Notes under the pieces: model-generated
The model's database searches: none
Told to the model about the DNA's origin: nothing
Seen by the model: the letters and a program-made list of their open reading frames with translations, nothing else
Source of the DNA: Sabellastarte sp. h YS-2021
Lineage: Eukaryota > Annelida > Polychaeta > Sabellida > Sabellidae
Reading direction: 5' to 3'
Assembly: GCA_964017235.1 (NCBI GenBank)
Contig: OZ024934.1
Coordinates: 86,890,706 to 86,954,705, forward strand
Length of the DNA: 64,000 nucleotides
Part shown: in pieces, positions 24,801-39,800 of the stretch
Layout of the letters: the number at the start of each line of letters is the position of its first letter
How positions within the stretch are numbered: position 1 is the first letter of the stretch
Made by a program: the position numbers and the translations under genes

Positions 24801-27800
24801 ACTACCCCAACAAGACGTAGGGTCGGGGACGTTTATTGCACGACCAGTCATAGAAGCACTATGACAAGCCCTAAACCCCTAACAGACAAGCCGAGACCAC
24901 CTTCCCGACCCTTGCCGACAGGACTGATTGTTTTTGTGGGTCGGTATCAATAGTTGGGATCCAGAATTGGGATCCATATCACACTATATAAACCCCTGTC
25001 ACTAGGGATGCCACACTCATTTCACACTTCAAAGATGACAGCAACACATCAAGCCACAGAATCCATGGGTTATGCCCTGGATGCTGCAGAGTGAGGAGAG
25101 AGGTTGCTACAGAACATTCTTGGATGAACTAATCACAAGTGACATACCAGGCTACAGAAACTTCACCAGGATGGAACAAGCATTTTCTGTATTTAATGGA
25201 AGAAAGAATTTCCCCTCATCTGAGGAAGTCAAACTACAGCTTCAGTAAGCCACTGGAAGTCGGATTGAAACTGGAAGTTACATTGAGGCACTTATCCACA
25301 GGAGAAACATACACTTCACTGCAATACCAATGGAGGGTTGGAAGAACGACCATCTGCAAATTTGTTCCCCAGGTCTGCAAAGCCATTTTACAGGAATTTC
25401 AACACGAATATTTGACTTGTCCAACTGATTCAGAAGACTGGAAGAAAATTGAACAGAGATTTAGAAACAGATGGAATGTCCCCCATGCAGTCAGTGCATT
25501 AGATGGCAAACACATTGCTATAAAGAAGCCCAAGAAGTCCGGCAGTGAATATTTCAAATACACAGGGTACTTCTCCCTGGTACTTTTGGCTTTAGTAGAT
25601 GTGGAGTACAAGTTCCTGTGACTCAACGTGGGGGCCAGTGGGTCATCATCTGATGCTCACATATTCAACTGCAGCAAACTGAAGAGAAGAAGTGAGAATG
25701 GAACTTTGGGACTACTGCCACCTGAACCACTTGGACCTGGGGGGCCAAATCTACACTACTTCCTGTTGGGGGACGATGCCTTTGCCCATATGCCTTGACT
25801 GGTCAAGCCATACAGCAGATGACAACTGACAAGAGAGGAGAGAATAGCTAACTACAGGATATCCAGGGGGAGGAGGGTGGTCGAGAACTCATTTGGTATA
25901 ATAGTAAGAAGATTCAGGGTGCTGCTGACCACCATGGAGCAGAGGCCTAAAGTTGTCAGAGACATTGTGTTAACATGTGTGGTGCTATATAACATGCTGA
26001 GAAGCCATCAGGTGGGAGCAGACATACCACCCACTCCAGCAAACAACATACAACCACCACAGAATAACCAGGGCGAACAGGCACAGCATGAAAATGTCAG
26101 AAATCCATCAAGGGAGGCCAAACATCAATGAAACCTACTGAAAGACTACTTCAACAACCTTGGGGCACTGGCTGGGCAGGGGGACAGAATTTAAGAAGAC
26201 TGAGGGGAGACCAAGCTGTCATCAATCAGTCCTTTAAGTATTACCCAAATAATCCAAGAACTTTTATTGAGAAAGTGTTACACAAACATTAAACCCAGTG
26301 GAAACTACAACCAACCCTAACAGACATTGTAAACATTGGTCCCGACTCTCAAAAATTACATAGTTACCAACCGGTCGGCTCCAGTGGAACATCAGAATAA
26401 CATAGCTATCCAATGGAACCTTAAATTTAACCTTTGTCTTAAAGAACAGGACATTCCTCAAATTATCCATGATGTAATTCTAAGTATTAATTTTTCACCC
26501 CAGGAACAAAGTCAAACAGAGTTTTACATCTTCTACAGAGCCTACAGTCATATTGGGACAGGCTGTCAGCTTTGCTATTTGTGAGATTCCAACACCCTAA
26601 CCTGCAAACTGTATCCCAATCTGTTGCACGTTTACCTTCCCAACTAATGCTGGTTCCCAGAGTCTGGCTAAACACTGACACATACATATAAAGTATCTTC
26701 TCTGTGGATCTATTCCATGTACGAAGACTGAACCCTAGAACTTCAGCCACAAAGTTCAACACCCAAACCATTTGGGTCATTGGGATCACAGTGTGTTATA
26801 GGATACCTGATCAACCTTACAACAAAATAACCAACCTGATGCCAATCACAATGACTGTTATGTTTTCCCTATAACTCTCTTCCATCTCATTCAGCAGTTT
26901 AATGAAAAGGTCTTTCACTTCACTTTCACTTTCAGCCAGGAGATTTTCCAAAGCCAGTGCACCATCAAAGTCATTGCAGTCCAGGGTAGTTGTGAGACCA
27001 GTGAGAAAGGTATGCTGAGTCAGCACTACACAGACAAAAAGTAAACAAAGGAATCCTTAAACATTGATGAATTCATGGTGCACAGCCCCTCCCCCTATCA
27101 TCAGTTTCAGAGGGCAACTAGATTGCACTGACTCAGTGCCCACATATCCCCAGACTGGCCATCTCTCATGCCACAGGCATTCACTAGGTATTTGTTGTAG
27201 TACTCATTTTTATGATTCACAATGATTAGAAATGTTTTTTGTCTTTTTTTTGTCAAACCACTTTTTTCATTTTTTGGGTAAATTTTAAAAGAAGTACTCG
27301 GCATAGATTGTTCATAGGCCTCATATAAAGGTTAAATGTCTACTTAAAGCCTTGATATTTAGCACATGAAAAAAAGAACATACTAATGTATTCCCAGATG
27401 AGATTAAAGCAGTATCAGTCACATAGTATGACAGTTATAGGGTTTAAAATGGCAAAAAGTCAATAAATTGGGTGTCTGTTGGCATTTTAGAGACCTTAAG
27501 GAGACCTTAAAATTAAAGTTACAGACTTACAATTGTTCACAGTCATAGATTACATGTAGAAGTTACATGTACCACAGTTAGAGACTTGTCAGACTTACCA
27601 TTTCCAGGTTACAGGACCAAATATGTGGAAAATGTTGATAAAAGGTCGTTGGATGGGTGTTTATGGCCTCATATATAGGTTAAACATCTATTTAAAGCCT
27701 TGATTTTTAGCACATGTAAACACAACATACTAATATATTTCCAGATGAGATCTCAGCTGTATCACTCACATTGTTTGACAGCTATAGGGCTAAAAAAGGC

Positions 27801-30800
27801 AAAAAGTCCATAAATCGGGTCTCTTTGGCATTTTAGAGACTTTAAGGTGACCTTAAAATTAAAGTTACAGACTTAAAATTGTACAGACAAAGATTATATG
27901 TAGAAGTTACATCTATTACAGTTAGAGACTTGTAAGATTTACCATTTTACGTTATATGGCAGAATCTGTGAAAAATGTCAAGAAAATGTCTAAGTATGGT
28001 CTTTTACTTTAACCTTAACATAAGGTCTTGAATTTTGGCAAATGTAAGGAGAATATAATAATGTGTTCCCAGGTAAAATTTGACCCAGATGAGCCACATA
28101 GTTTGTAACCTAGAGGGCATTAAGTGGATAAAAGTCAAATTTCACACCTTAAGGTCACCAGACAATAATTTCTTTATTATTGGGAATTTAAGGTCACCTT
28201 AAAGTAGGGTTCCTTTCCTGACCCAAATACATGTGTGTGCTAAGTTTGAATGAAATCTGTGAAAGCATTTTTGTGACGGATGTGAAACCAATACATCCCT
28301 GACTTTTGTCTGGGGACAAAATAAACATTTGTATGATTCAATACTGATTAGTAGGTTAATCTATAAGATTTTGTCATCAGCTGTAGTTAAAATATGACTA
28401 ATTTAGCTTGATTAAAATGATGACATTAGAGACTCCGTAACATCTAATGTACTCATACCTTGGCATTCACTTAGGGATGACCAATTGCCATAGACAGTAC
28501 AGGTTATTTCCTTTGAAGTTTCACCATCAATTATATAACCTTTGTTACAAGTAATTGTTGCTGTGTTGGGTGCAGTTGTACCCTGTGGGGCCCCAAAAGA
28601 TCCATTGTCAATGTTAATATCCCCACAGTCAATTACTGCAAAAATACAAAAACATTGTTTTGGCAATGTGTTTGTTTTACATGAAAAAAAATTTCTCAAA
28701 AGATTAATAATATTGCTTTCTGTTATTTGGAAGCGTTTCTCCACAATACTTTACTTTTTACTTCAAATAGATATTTTAGAATACTTTTCAATTTTTAAAC
28801 TAAGAAATCATGTCTGATTTCCTACATAAATTGTGAAATCTATCCATCAAAAATCTGTAACATAACCGAAAAATTATGATATAAGCACAACATATGAGAA
28901 CAGACTGAGACAAGTTTTTGGCTTTTTGCAAAACAAATGTTCCATCTTTACATATCGAACCTTATCGTTTCACTTGCTAGTGCTGTTGCTACATATGCTC
29001 ATAATTATACACATAAACATACCTTCACAGCCAGTATTATCATCCTTTAATTTTTTAAATTCCTCGCAAGCTTTACACTCATTGTATGCAGAGCAGGTGG
29101 TACATCCTGGCATTGCTTCTGAGCAGCCTGGAAAAAAAAATAAACCTTTCAATATTAATATGTATGAACAATATGCATATAACAATCAGGAACACTAATT
29201 ATTTCTCACAATGCAATTGTTTCTGTATCAGTGTTTTCTATGTTAACCCAGTTTAATAGTCTGTTTGCTGAGATTGTCAAAATATGCTGAACCAAGGAAT
29301 AGGGATTATCATTAAACTATACAGTTATTTCAGAACTGATTCCTTGGACTTAACTTGTATTAAATTGAAATTCCTTGATAAAACTACAAATATCTGTACA
29401 GTAGTGTTTCATACTTTAATTTTGATACTGCAATATAAGTATGTTACCAATAGTAATAACTGGTAATATGAGAACATTCTAATGTAAAATAAAACAATTG
29501 GAGATATTTCAGTCTCTACTCTCTGTTTTATAATAAACCAGCATCAAATGCCATAAATCTTAGCGACTAGCAAGAAGAGAAAATCAAGGACAATTCAGTG
29601 CACAAAAAAGGCAGTAGCCTCTGAAAGGTAGGAGACTGCAAGCATAGAAACCTTTATTATTTCATAGATTTGGGGCAATTTTTTATTTTTACCATCAATA
29701 ACACATCCAGATGTTCAGGTTGTGGACTGTGCCTTTTTGGATTCCAGTACTTTAGAGGATTTTTATTAATTTATGCTGTATAAATGTTTTTATTATACTG
29801 TATTATTTTATATTTATATCCAGTATTTGTTTTGATATTTGGTATGCAGTATTTATTATATTTTGAATATAAATGTGTCAAATAATAGGTGTGATTCCCA
29901 TTACGAATGAATCAGATTTATTGCCAAAATTGCTTTGGTCATATCATAAACATTCCTTTTCTAAACTGATAAATGCTTCTGTGAGATTTGTGTGGTTATA
30001 CCTTACCTATGCATGTGTCACCTGTGGCACTGACAACAAAGTATTGAACACATTCTGTGCATAAATTATATGCTGAACATTCCACACATCTCGGCATGGC
30101 TTCCTCACATTCTGCAACATTAACAAGGATATTTAGACGTTGCTAAGTAGTTAAAACCATGTAATCTCATTATGATACAGTTGAATTGAAATGTAAGAAA
30201 AAATACATTAGTTCAATAAGAGAGGTGTTAACAGAGTCAGTCAGACTTTTTAGGTGCTTGAAAGTATTTTTGTATTGAAATATTTTATTTTTACTGAAGC
30301 AAGTAAACTTACTCAAGCAACAAAAACTGAAATGCTGGCATGGTTAACCAAGCTTTAAAAAGACAATGTGACAAAGTTTTAATTCAGAGGGGAAAAAAAC
30401 ACATGTTAACTTGCACATGTGCATGTCTAAGAAAATCCTTTGTGCTTGTCCCAAGGGGTACGTTTAAATGCCAGCACAGACAAAATATAATGTTCATTTC
30501 TTCACATCTTTCATACTTCACACACTAACTAACACCCCATGGTACAAGTATCGGGCTTTAATTAATTGTCTGTTAGATTTATCTTATTTCTACATTTGTC
30601 ACCAATTTTAATGCCACATAAATTACCCAAGTTTCTCTAACTTTTTATAAACAATTGTGTATGCTTGTGATATATCTCACCTGTGCATCCATCACCTGTA
30701 CCATTGACAACAAAATCTCCATTACAAAGTGTGCAATGATTGAAGGCTGAACACTCCAAACAGTTAAGCATTGCATCTTGACATTCTAAAATATCAATCA

Positions 30801-33800
30801 GGTTATATCATTTTGCAATAATACAATTTTTAATCAGACTTACACAACTTCAAAAAATGGAAAAGGAAAGTAAAGTTCTGGTCTAATTTAGTGAAATATG
30901 AACCATTAATATCTTGTAGCAATGGAGAAAGCGAAAGCGTTTATGTCGATTATAGTAAACACTCCTTTATATTTTTGAAGATATTTCTTACCTGTGCATC
31001 CATCACCTGTAACATTGACTACCAGGTCGCCATCACATGCAGTGCAGTGGTTAAATGCTGAACATTCTATACAGTTACGCATCACATCCCCACATTCTAA
31101 AATATCAATAATTGTCTTGTCAATTATTTCAACACAGCATGCATAACAGGAACATAGACATGAGTGCTGTAGCATTCAATGCATAATAGATAAGCATCTG
31201 AAGGTAAAATCACGGAGTCACAGAGTGCAAAAAAAACCACAAAATAGAGTACTTGCATGGATTCAACTTGTAAAAAATAATGTAGCAATAATCAATATTA
31301 TCTGATTGCAGCATATCTTGACATTTGATTATGATTAGTAAACAATAATTTGTGTTTTGTGGTAATGTATCTTACCTATGCATCCATCACCTGTCTCATT
31401 GACTACAAAGTCCCCATCACATGCTGTGCAAATATTATATGCTGAACATTCTATACAATTAGACATCACCTCCCCACATTCTGAAATAATAACAAGGTGG
31501 TTCCATTTTATAATAGTGCAATAATACCAATGAGACCTATACAAAAAGGAAAACAGAGCTGACCAAAGTGATCACTTTAATGCAAACTGAATCAGCATTA
31601 TGATACCACAACTGCTAAAAAGTTAGTGTTCTCAAGTACAGTTCAGTTACAGATGCAAAAGCAATCAGATACCAATGTTTTTTACCTCATGCTAGATATA
31701 ATTTAACCATTTCCTCTGGATTTGATTAACAATTGTACATGTTTCCAATTAAAGATCTTACCTGTACATCCATCACCTGCTGTATTGACCACAAGGTCGC
31801 CATCACATACTGTACAATGGTCAAATGCCAAACATTCCAGACAGTTAGGCATTGCATCCGGACATTCTGAAATAACAATGAAGTAATTTTAAGCAAACAT
31901 AATACAATCACATACATAATAATTTTTAACTTCCTTACAACACATTTATATTTTTCAGACATTAAGAGGAAGGCAAATCACAATTATACTTAATTTTTGA
32001 TGGAAAACTATTTATATATGCTTATCAAAAGTGCAAATAACCAAGCCAAAATGTGCAAAGCAAACCAAGAGTCATCATTTGCCCTTATTATGCCAACCCT
32101 AAAATGATCAGGCCTCAATTAATATAAGTCAACATTCTCTTGGGGACTTATGGTGAAAAAGAGAAAGCTTAAATATTCCAAGCAATGAATCTTCAGGTGA
32201 CTTCTAGACTTGATAGAATACAAATTTGCAAAGTGGTTTAGTTTGATATCTAAAACAGGAGGCTGTATTTAAAAGTATGCATTGTTCAGGGGTAGTTAGG
32301 TTTGAAGATAAAGTGAAACACGACATAACCAATCTAGCTGTTTTACTTTAATGAAAATATCTATAAGCTGATCAATTTGCTGTACTACTTCTTTCTTGTT
32401 TCCCTAAAAATTAATTCTACTTTGCACTAGCCTTAGACACTGATCTGTTGTTTCTAAAATTATTTTGTCAAAGATGGACTCTTTATAAGAGTCATGGGCA
32501 GTATTGATGTAGGACTGAAAACTTACTTCCTGAAGAGTGAGATTAACCAGGTTTGCAATGGGTTTAATAAGAATGTCCATACATTCTAAATCAGGGATAT
32601 TGGAATTGAATCCAAATATTGGAACTATTTAGTGAGTATATAATAAATTAAGGCCCTCATCATTTGACATGAAGAAGACGGTAAAGAGGAAAGTATATTG
32701 AAACTATTATTGTGGGGTGACAGATGAATATAAATTTTACCAAAGTTTGGTAATTGTGTCAAAGAAAATGATGGGCCGAATGTGTTTATTGAATCTTTTA
32801 TGGAACATTTTTTTTAGCTATTTCCACATATCATTTAATTCATAGTGTTGTTTTCACACTGTTGATGTAGTAGCTGCCTTTTGATAAATCTAGCAAGTGG
32901 TTGTAGCCATTCACCACTGCATGGTATTTGTTGTGGTCGATGGTCATATCTAGATGACATCTGTGTATCTTGACATTTAATGTACTCAGACTACCACCCT
33001 CACAATTAATCCTATACTATATATTGTCTAACTAAACCTTACAGTAAAGCATTGTTGTGATAATAGATCTTACCTGTGCATCCATCACCTGTACCATTAA
33101 CCACAAAGTCACCATCACACGCTGTGCAGATATTATATGCTGAGCATTGTGAACAATTTGGCATTGCTACCTGACATTCTGAAATGTTAATGAGTTATTT
33201 ATTTATTTATGTACCTATTATTTATTTACAATAAAACTACATAAATAAAACAACAATTACAGGATGATGAGAAAGGAAAACACAACCAAATTTTTAAATT
33301 TTGAAAAAAACTTGCATTTAAGGTAATTATCGAAAATTGAAACTCAAAAATTGTCAAGTATCATGATGACAATATGGCAGTAAAAGAACATAAAGGAATA
33401 AAAAGCTAATTACAATGTTTATTCAAGGATTAGGAAATCACACATCAACCAATCTCTTTAATTCATTTCCTGTTGTTTGGTTAAATAATTCTACATGTTT
33501 GTGGCAATCCTACCTGTACACCCATCTGTAGTAGCATTAACCACAAGGTCACCATCACATGCTATGCAAAGGTTATATGATGAACATTCTGTACAGTTAA
33601 GCATTGCATCCCTACATTCTGAAACAACAAAAACGTGATGTTATTGGTTTCTTTATGAAAAAAAAGAAACCTGTATTAAAATTTTGCTGAAAATTTGTAC
33701 TCTGTGTATCTTCTGTGGTGTAAAACTGTTGAGTATCAAAATCAAAATAAAGAAGAAAAAGTACAAACAACTTTGATTTGCACTCTTCATTGAAGGTAAA

Positions 33801-36800
33801 GACAATCAGAAATTATCTGAGCTCTCTATTAGTCACGGGTCGAAGTAACTACATAATTTTAATTTTCTGTCATTTTGTTAAATAACCTTGCATGTCTGAT
33901 ATTCAATCTAATCTAATTTGATACTGTTCACTTGAAATATGATTCCCACATGGGGCAACTCTTTATGCTTAACTAACACAAGAATTGACAAAGACAATCA
34001 TAGTCTTTGGACTTCTGAGGTCAATTGTGGATGTTAAACAAATGGAAAATATTATGTAGGGAAGCTTGAGTTGAAGAGGCAGGTCTTAAGATGTAACCCA
34101 GATGATATAACTGAGAGACTGGCCCTTATATGTAAAGACTTCTTACCTGTACATCCATTACGTGTAGCATTAACCACAAGGTCACCATCACATGCTGTGC
34201 AATGGTTATATGCTGAACATTCTGTACAGTTGAGCATTGCATCTGAACACTCTGAAATAGCAAAATGTTTGATGTTATATCTGTACAACACACATTTATC
34301 AATAAGACATCCATTAAATATACACAAAGACCAAAAAACACAACACAAACAAACCACAACACAAAATTTTGGTGCAAACTTGCACTTAGACTATTTCTCT
34401 CCTAACATACCATTGAACCCAATTCCTGTGATTTTGACAAACACTTTCAATGTTTATGGCTGAGCATATTACCTGTGCATCCATCACCCGCAGCATTAAC
34501 CACAAGGTCATCGTCACACGTTGTACAAAGATTATATGCTGAACATTGCACACAGTTAGCCATTGCAACCTCACATTCTACAAAAAAACATTAATATCAG
34601 ATAATTCATGCACTGAAGTATCAAGACTTACTGATAATTTAACTGAATAGAGCTGCAGTAGTTGCTTTTTGATAGTTAAAGTATGTGGTACATTGTAGTG
34701 ATTCACTGTAGCAAGGTATCTGATGCACTTTATGTTGAACATGGTGAGGACCGGACACCAAATGTAGTAAATCTTAGCATTCAATGCGCTTGAAGTAATA
34801 GATTCACAAAGTGTCATGTAGTTTAATTTGTCTGATTTTGGTTAATATCTCTTTGATTTTACACTAAAGCATCTTACCTGTGCATCCATCACCTGCCGCA
34901 TTGACTACAAAGTCCCCATCACATGCTGTGCAAATATCATATGCTGAACATTCTACACAATTAGGCATTGCTTCCTGACATTCTGAAATATTAAAAACTT
35001 TAACACAATCAGGAAACAACCATTTTTATTGTCTTAAAAAGACTGTTACTCAGAATGACATTATGGTTCAAACCTGTTGGTATCAAATTCCAAGATGTGA
35101 TGAAAAATTAAACAAAATAAAACTGTAATGTGTATTCAAGGTTAAAAGAACTGTACATTAACCAAGCTTTATATTTGACCACATATATTGATACATATAT
35201 AAACACATTGTAAAACTCATTTCCCATCATTTTGTTAAATACTTTTGAATGTTTACAGGAATCTTACCTGTGCATCCATTACTTGTAGCATTAACCACAA
35301 GGTCCCCATCACATGCTGTGCAAAGGTTATACGCTGAACATTCTGTGCAGTTAAGCATAGCATCCCCACATTCTGAAAGAACAAAGGACTTTGCGTTATT
35401 TCTTTCTAATAAATACAATCACATTGAAATTTGATGCAAACTTCTACTCAGCCTGTTTCTGTCATATAGTATCATTAAACCAATTTTGTTTGATTCGGGC
35501 AAACAACTTCAAGTTTGTAGGTTTTCATATTACCTGTGCATCCATCACCCACAGCATTAACCACAAGGTTTCCATCACATGTTGTACAAAGATTATGTGC
35601 TGAACATTCCATGCAGTTAGGCATTGCATCCTCACATTCTAAAACAACAACAGAAACATTAAGTCAGAACCTTACACGACTTACAACTAATATATAACTT
35701 TAGTATTTCCACTATTAACCCATACAACTTGTTTGTGTAATAGTTCTACATAAAGCTCCCATGATGCAAGGAATTTTCAACTATAGGTGAAAAACGGATT
35801 TAAATTAATAAATAAAAGTGATGAAGTTGAAAAAGGAGCCAAAAATGTGAGATAAATGAAAGGAAATAGTATGAGGATATCAGCTAAATAATATCACCAA
35901 CACGAAATGAATTTACAGAGCTTCAATTCTAACTGGAAGATAGAACATCAAAACTCAAAGATTTACAATACAATTGTCATCTCTCTCCTTCTCTGAAATG
36001 TTATACACAGCAATAGCAGATGACGAAAGAAACATTTCAAAGGAAATTCTTCGACATTCTCATTAATTTTTAATTTAGGGTTTTACATCCTGTTCTCAAC
36101 AGCCAGAGTCATATTGGGACAGACCCTCAGTATTGCCACTTGTGGGAGTCAAACCCACACAGAGGTGACATCTGATTAGATGTCCAACCTCTAACCCACA
36201 AGGCTATTGAGGATCACACTTGCTTACCACCAGGCATCTAATCACAGGCTGTCACCTCTGTGTGGTTTGAATCCCACAAGTGGCAATGCTGAGAACCTGT
36301 CCCAATATGACCCTGGGTGTTGAACGGGACATAAAACCCCAACTTTGACCTTTGCTTACCACCATTGAGAACCTGCATGCTTCATAAGAGGCAAAGGCTT
36401 ATTACCCTAGAAAATGCTGACACTACAAAATGGCAAACGTATTTCTTGAACCTGGGACCATTCTGACTATTTTTTAACATTACCACACACCCTGCAGTTT
36501 TTTATGTTTTCACTGGCAATATTGGCTCAGTAGCTGCATTTTCTGGGTTCAGTAATACAGCTGGAATGAGTTCAAATTAAGTCTGCTAATCTGCTATAGT
36601 TGATGTTGCTAATGTTTACATGAAAGCTGCATGCTTATGTTTAAATGTATTGTACCCAGGACAACTCCTGTGCAAAGAATCATTGAATCATTTTTATCTG
36701 ACTTATATTTTCAGCAGAGGATTTTACCTGTACATCCATCACCTGTAGCATTAACCACAAGGTCCCCACTACATGCAGTGCAAAGATCATATGCTGAACA

Positions 36801-39800
36801 CTCCAAACAATTAACCATTGCTTCCTGGCATTCTGAAGTATATATGAGTTTATGTTATCTATTTACAACAAACATTTTATCCATAAAGCCTAAACTAGGC
36901 TTACACAACTGTGGAAAATACAATCACATGAACATTTTGGATAAACCCTGTACTTTGGGTATAACCTTTGGTATAAACCTTTCAAAATAAAAAAAAAATA
37001 ATCAAGCAATGAAAACACTGAAGTGGCATTTTACTTCGAGGGTTAAAGCAACAATACATCAATCAAGCTTTTTATTTGTAGGTATATTGTGACATTCAAA
37101 ATACCTACATCAGTTAACTCATTTCCTGTAATTTTATTAAATAAATGATGATGTTTGTGGCAATCTTACCTGTACATCCATCTCTTGTAGCATTAACCAC
37201 CAGGTCACCATCACATGCTGTGCAAAGGTTATACGCTGAACATTCTGTACAGTTGAGCATTGCATCTCCGCACTCTGAAACAGCAAAATGTGTGGGGTTC
37301 TTCTGTACAATACACTATTGTCAATAAAACATCCGATAAACCTACACAAGTGAGGAAAAAAACATAGCCAGATAAAACTTTTGGGGCTAGCTCACATTCA
37401 GACAATCTCCCTCAGAAGTATCATTCAACCCATTTCCTGTTGTTTTGTTAAACACTTCTGATATTTTAGCTATGCATATTAATAATATTGTAAACATGGC
37501 AAGGTCTCAAATCTTACTCCCCTGCAAAAAAAAAATTAGCTATGCATATTACCTGAGCATTAATCCATTAACTATTTTCTTTCATATATCTACACAGTTA
37601 GGCAATGCATCCTGACATTCTAAAGACTGTGTTACTCTTTTATATTGCAGTCACATAACTTAGAGCTGAAGGATATATTTTGTACTCTACTTATATGAGC
37701 ACACATCTGCACACTTATTTCTATCAAAAGAATTTGTTACATTGCCTGACCCTGCAAAATGTATAAAACCTTTCTACAAAGTTTAACCTCCATAGTTCAA
37801 GAAAAATTTACAATTAGAAATGATAAAACCAGAGATGTGTTGCTTAAAAGAAGTGACGAAATTTAAAAATGTCACTTGCAAGAAACACTGGCCTTACTGC
37901 AAATAAGTAAGATACATCAGAAGGATTAAATAATACACAATGCAAATGATGTACATGTTACCCTGTGGTACACAACCACACTGGCAGATTGAAAATGGCA
38001 TCTCATAGGAAATGGTTCCGCAGGTTATTTAAGATCTGCCATTCTATTACTATCAAAAATAACTCAGAAATGAAAATATATAAAATATTAACACCAATGA
38101 CACTCGGAAAATGCTAATAGATAATACACATTCTGGTGGGGAGAGACAAACCCAACATCTCCACAGTGGCCCTGATATGGGTACCAAAACTGGAAGACTG
38201 AGATGCACCAGCAGATGGACAAACAATGAGAGAGAGTAGAAAGTTTAAGATACAAGTGCCCTTGACAATATATGTGTGGTAAACTAAACACATAACATCA
38301 TCTTTCTCTCTTTGTCAATGTTTAGAACTTTAAACTACAAGTATAGACCGTGAAAAAGTTATTTTAGACCTTGCTAGAAAATGTGTATTTCATCTTGAAG
38401 TTTCGGAGTTAAAACTCTGAAATATTATAAACCATGCATCGCGTTCATATGTAGGTTTTTTTCTCTCCATAAATACCATTTGGTTTCTTTGATCACATAG
38501 TACTTGTATCCTCAACAGAAAATGCAAACATAAAAAAGCAGACAGGTACTTGTTTTGTTTGCAGTGTAAATATTTACCATAACGGGAATCTTAAACTCTC
38601 TAGTAGTTCAGATAATCTTGTTGGAAAAGGTATGAAGCATCAACAAAGAAGAGACTTGGATATATAAGTTCTGTGCAAACTTGTACATCTGATCAAACGG
38701 GATAAGTATGTAGCTCCACAAAACTTCATTCTGTGGCAATACATCTGCCGCACCAGCAAATTTTTCATGTGAAAATTATCTAGGAATGTGACTAAAATTT
38801 GAGCAATTTAGCAATTTCAACTGATCGGAAAAATAGTACCTGGCTTCAGATCTCTACAGGCAAGGATTGGACATTGTACATTTTGCAACAGACTAATTTG
38901 CAAATTAAATAAAAAAAATTATATTTTTATAAGTTGAAACCCTTTCCAATAGACAATTGGTAATCCAGTCAGTACAGACCAGCCCGCCAAATAACAGAAA
39001 AAGCTGTCCTGCATTTCCACAGGCAGGGTGGGTCTAGTTGCATGTGGCACATGGTACTTCCTTCCTCTCTAGACAGAATGAGGTCACAGCATCTTTTTTG
39101 GCATGTGTACTGTGCAGACAGATTTTTAGAACTTCTCAGAAGTTGAAGTTCTTGTGGTTTTATTGCAAATTTGAACTTTAATTTCTTATTGGCTTGATAT
39201 TGGGAGTTTGTGCAACAACATGGAATCACCTGGACAGAAGTGAGGGGCCTGTGGCCAATTAATGGCAGGCTTTGATGTGCATACACATTGTGCATGTTGT
39301 TGTGATAAGAGCAAAGGGAGAGATCCTTGTGTGGCTAAACAGGACTGTCCAACTGTAACATGTTGACCACTGACCAGCAAGCCCAGCTTTTCTGTTGCTT
39401 GGAAGGCCGGTCTGTGCTGACTGGATTAGCAATTGTCCATTGGGTAGGATGTATTAGCACAATAAGAATGGCTGTTTACAGGGTTCTAAGGAGATTTTGA
39501 TCAACTTCTCTGGACGAGTACCTTTGTCACTTTACTTTCCAGTGTGGTATCGTCACAATATTTTGATTAGATTATTAAACATGACACTTATACTGATATT
39601 TTTGTGTATTTTTACTGTTGTAAATGTTCAGAATTTACCTTGATCTATGCAAACGACTGATTCATTGCCATAAGTAGCTTCTCCTTCAGTAACTTTACCA
39701 AGAGGGCATGGATAGCATAGTTCTCTTAACCCTGCAATCAAAACACAGGAGTATCACATTGAAATGTAATTCTTCATACATAAAGGTGAATATAATAATA

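Noticed and set aside
34071-34463. 130-residue plus-strand frame, with similar frames opposite other repeat exons
   Set aside because: Antisense shadow of the repeat exon at 34147-34251. The recurring PVHPSPVALTTRSPSHAVQ is its complement, not a protein family.
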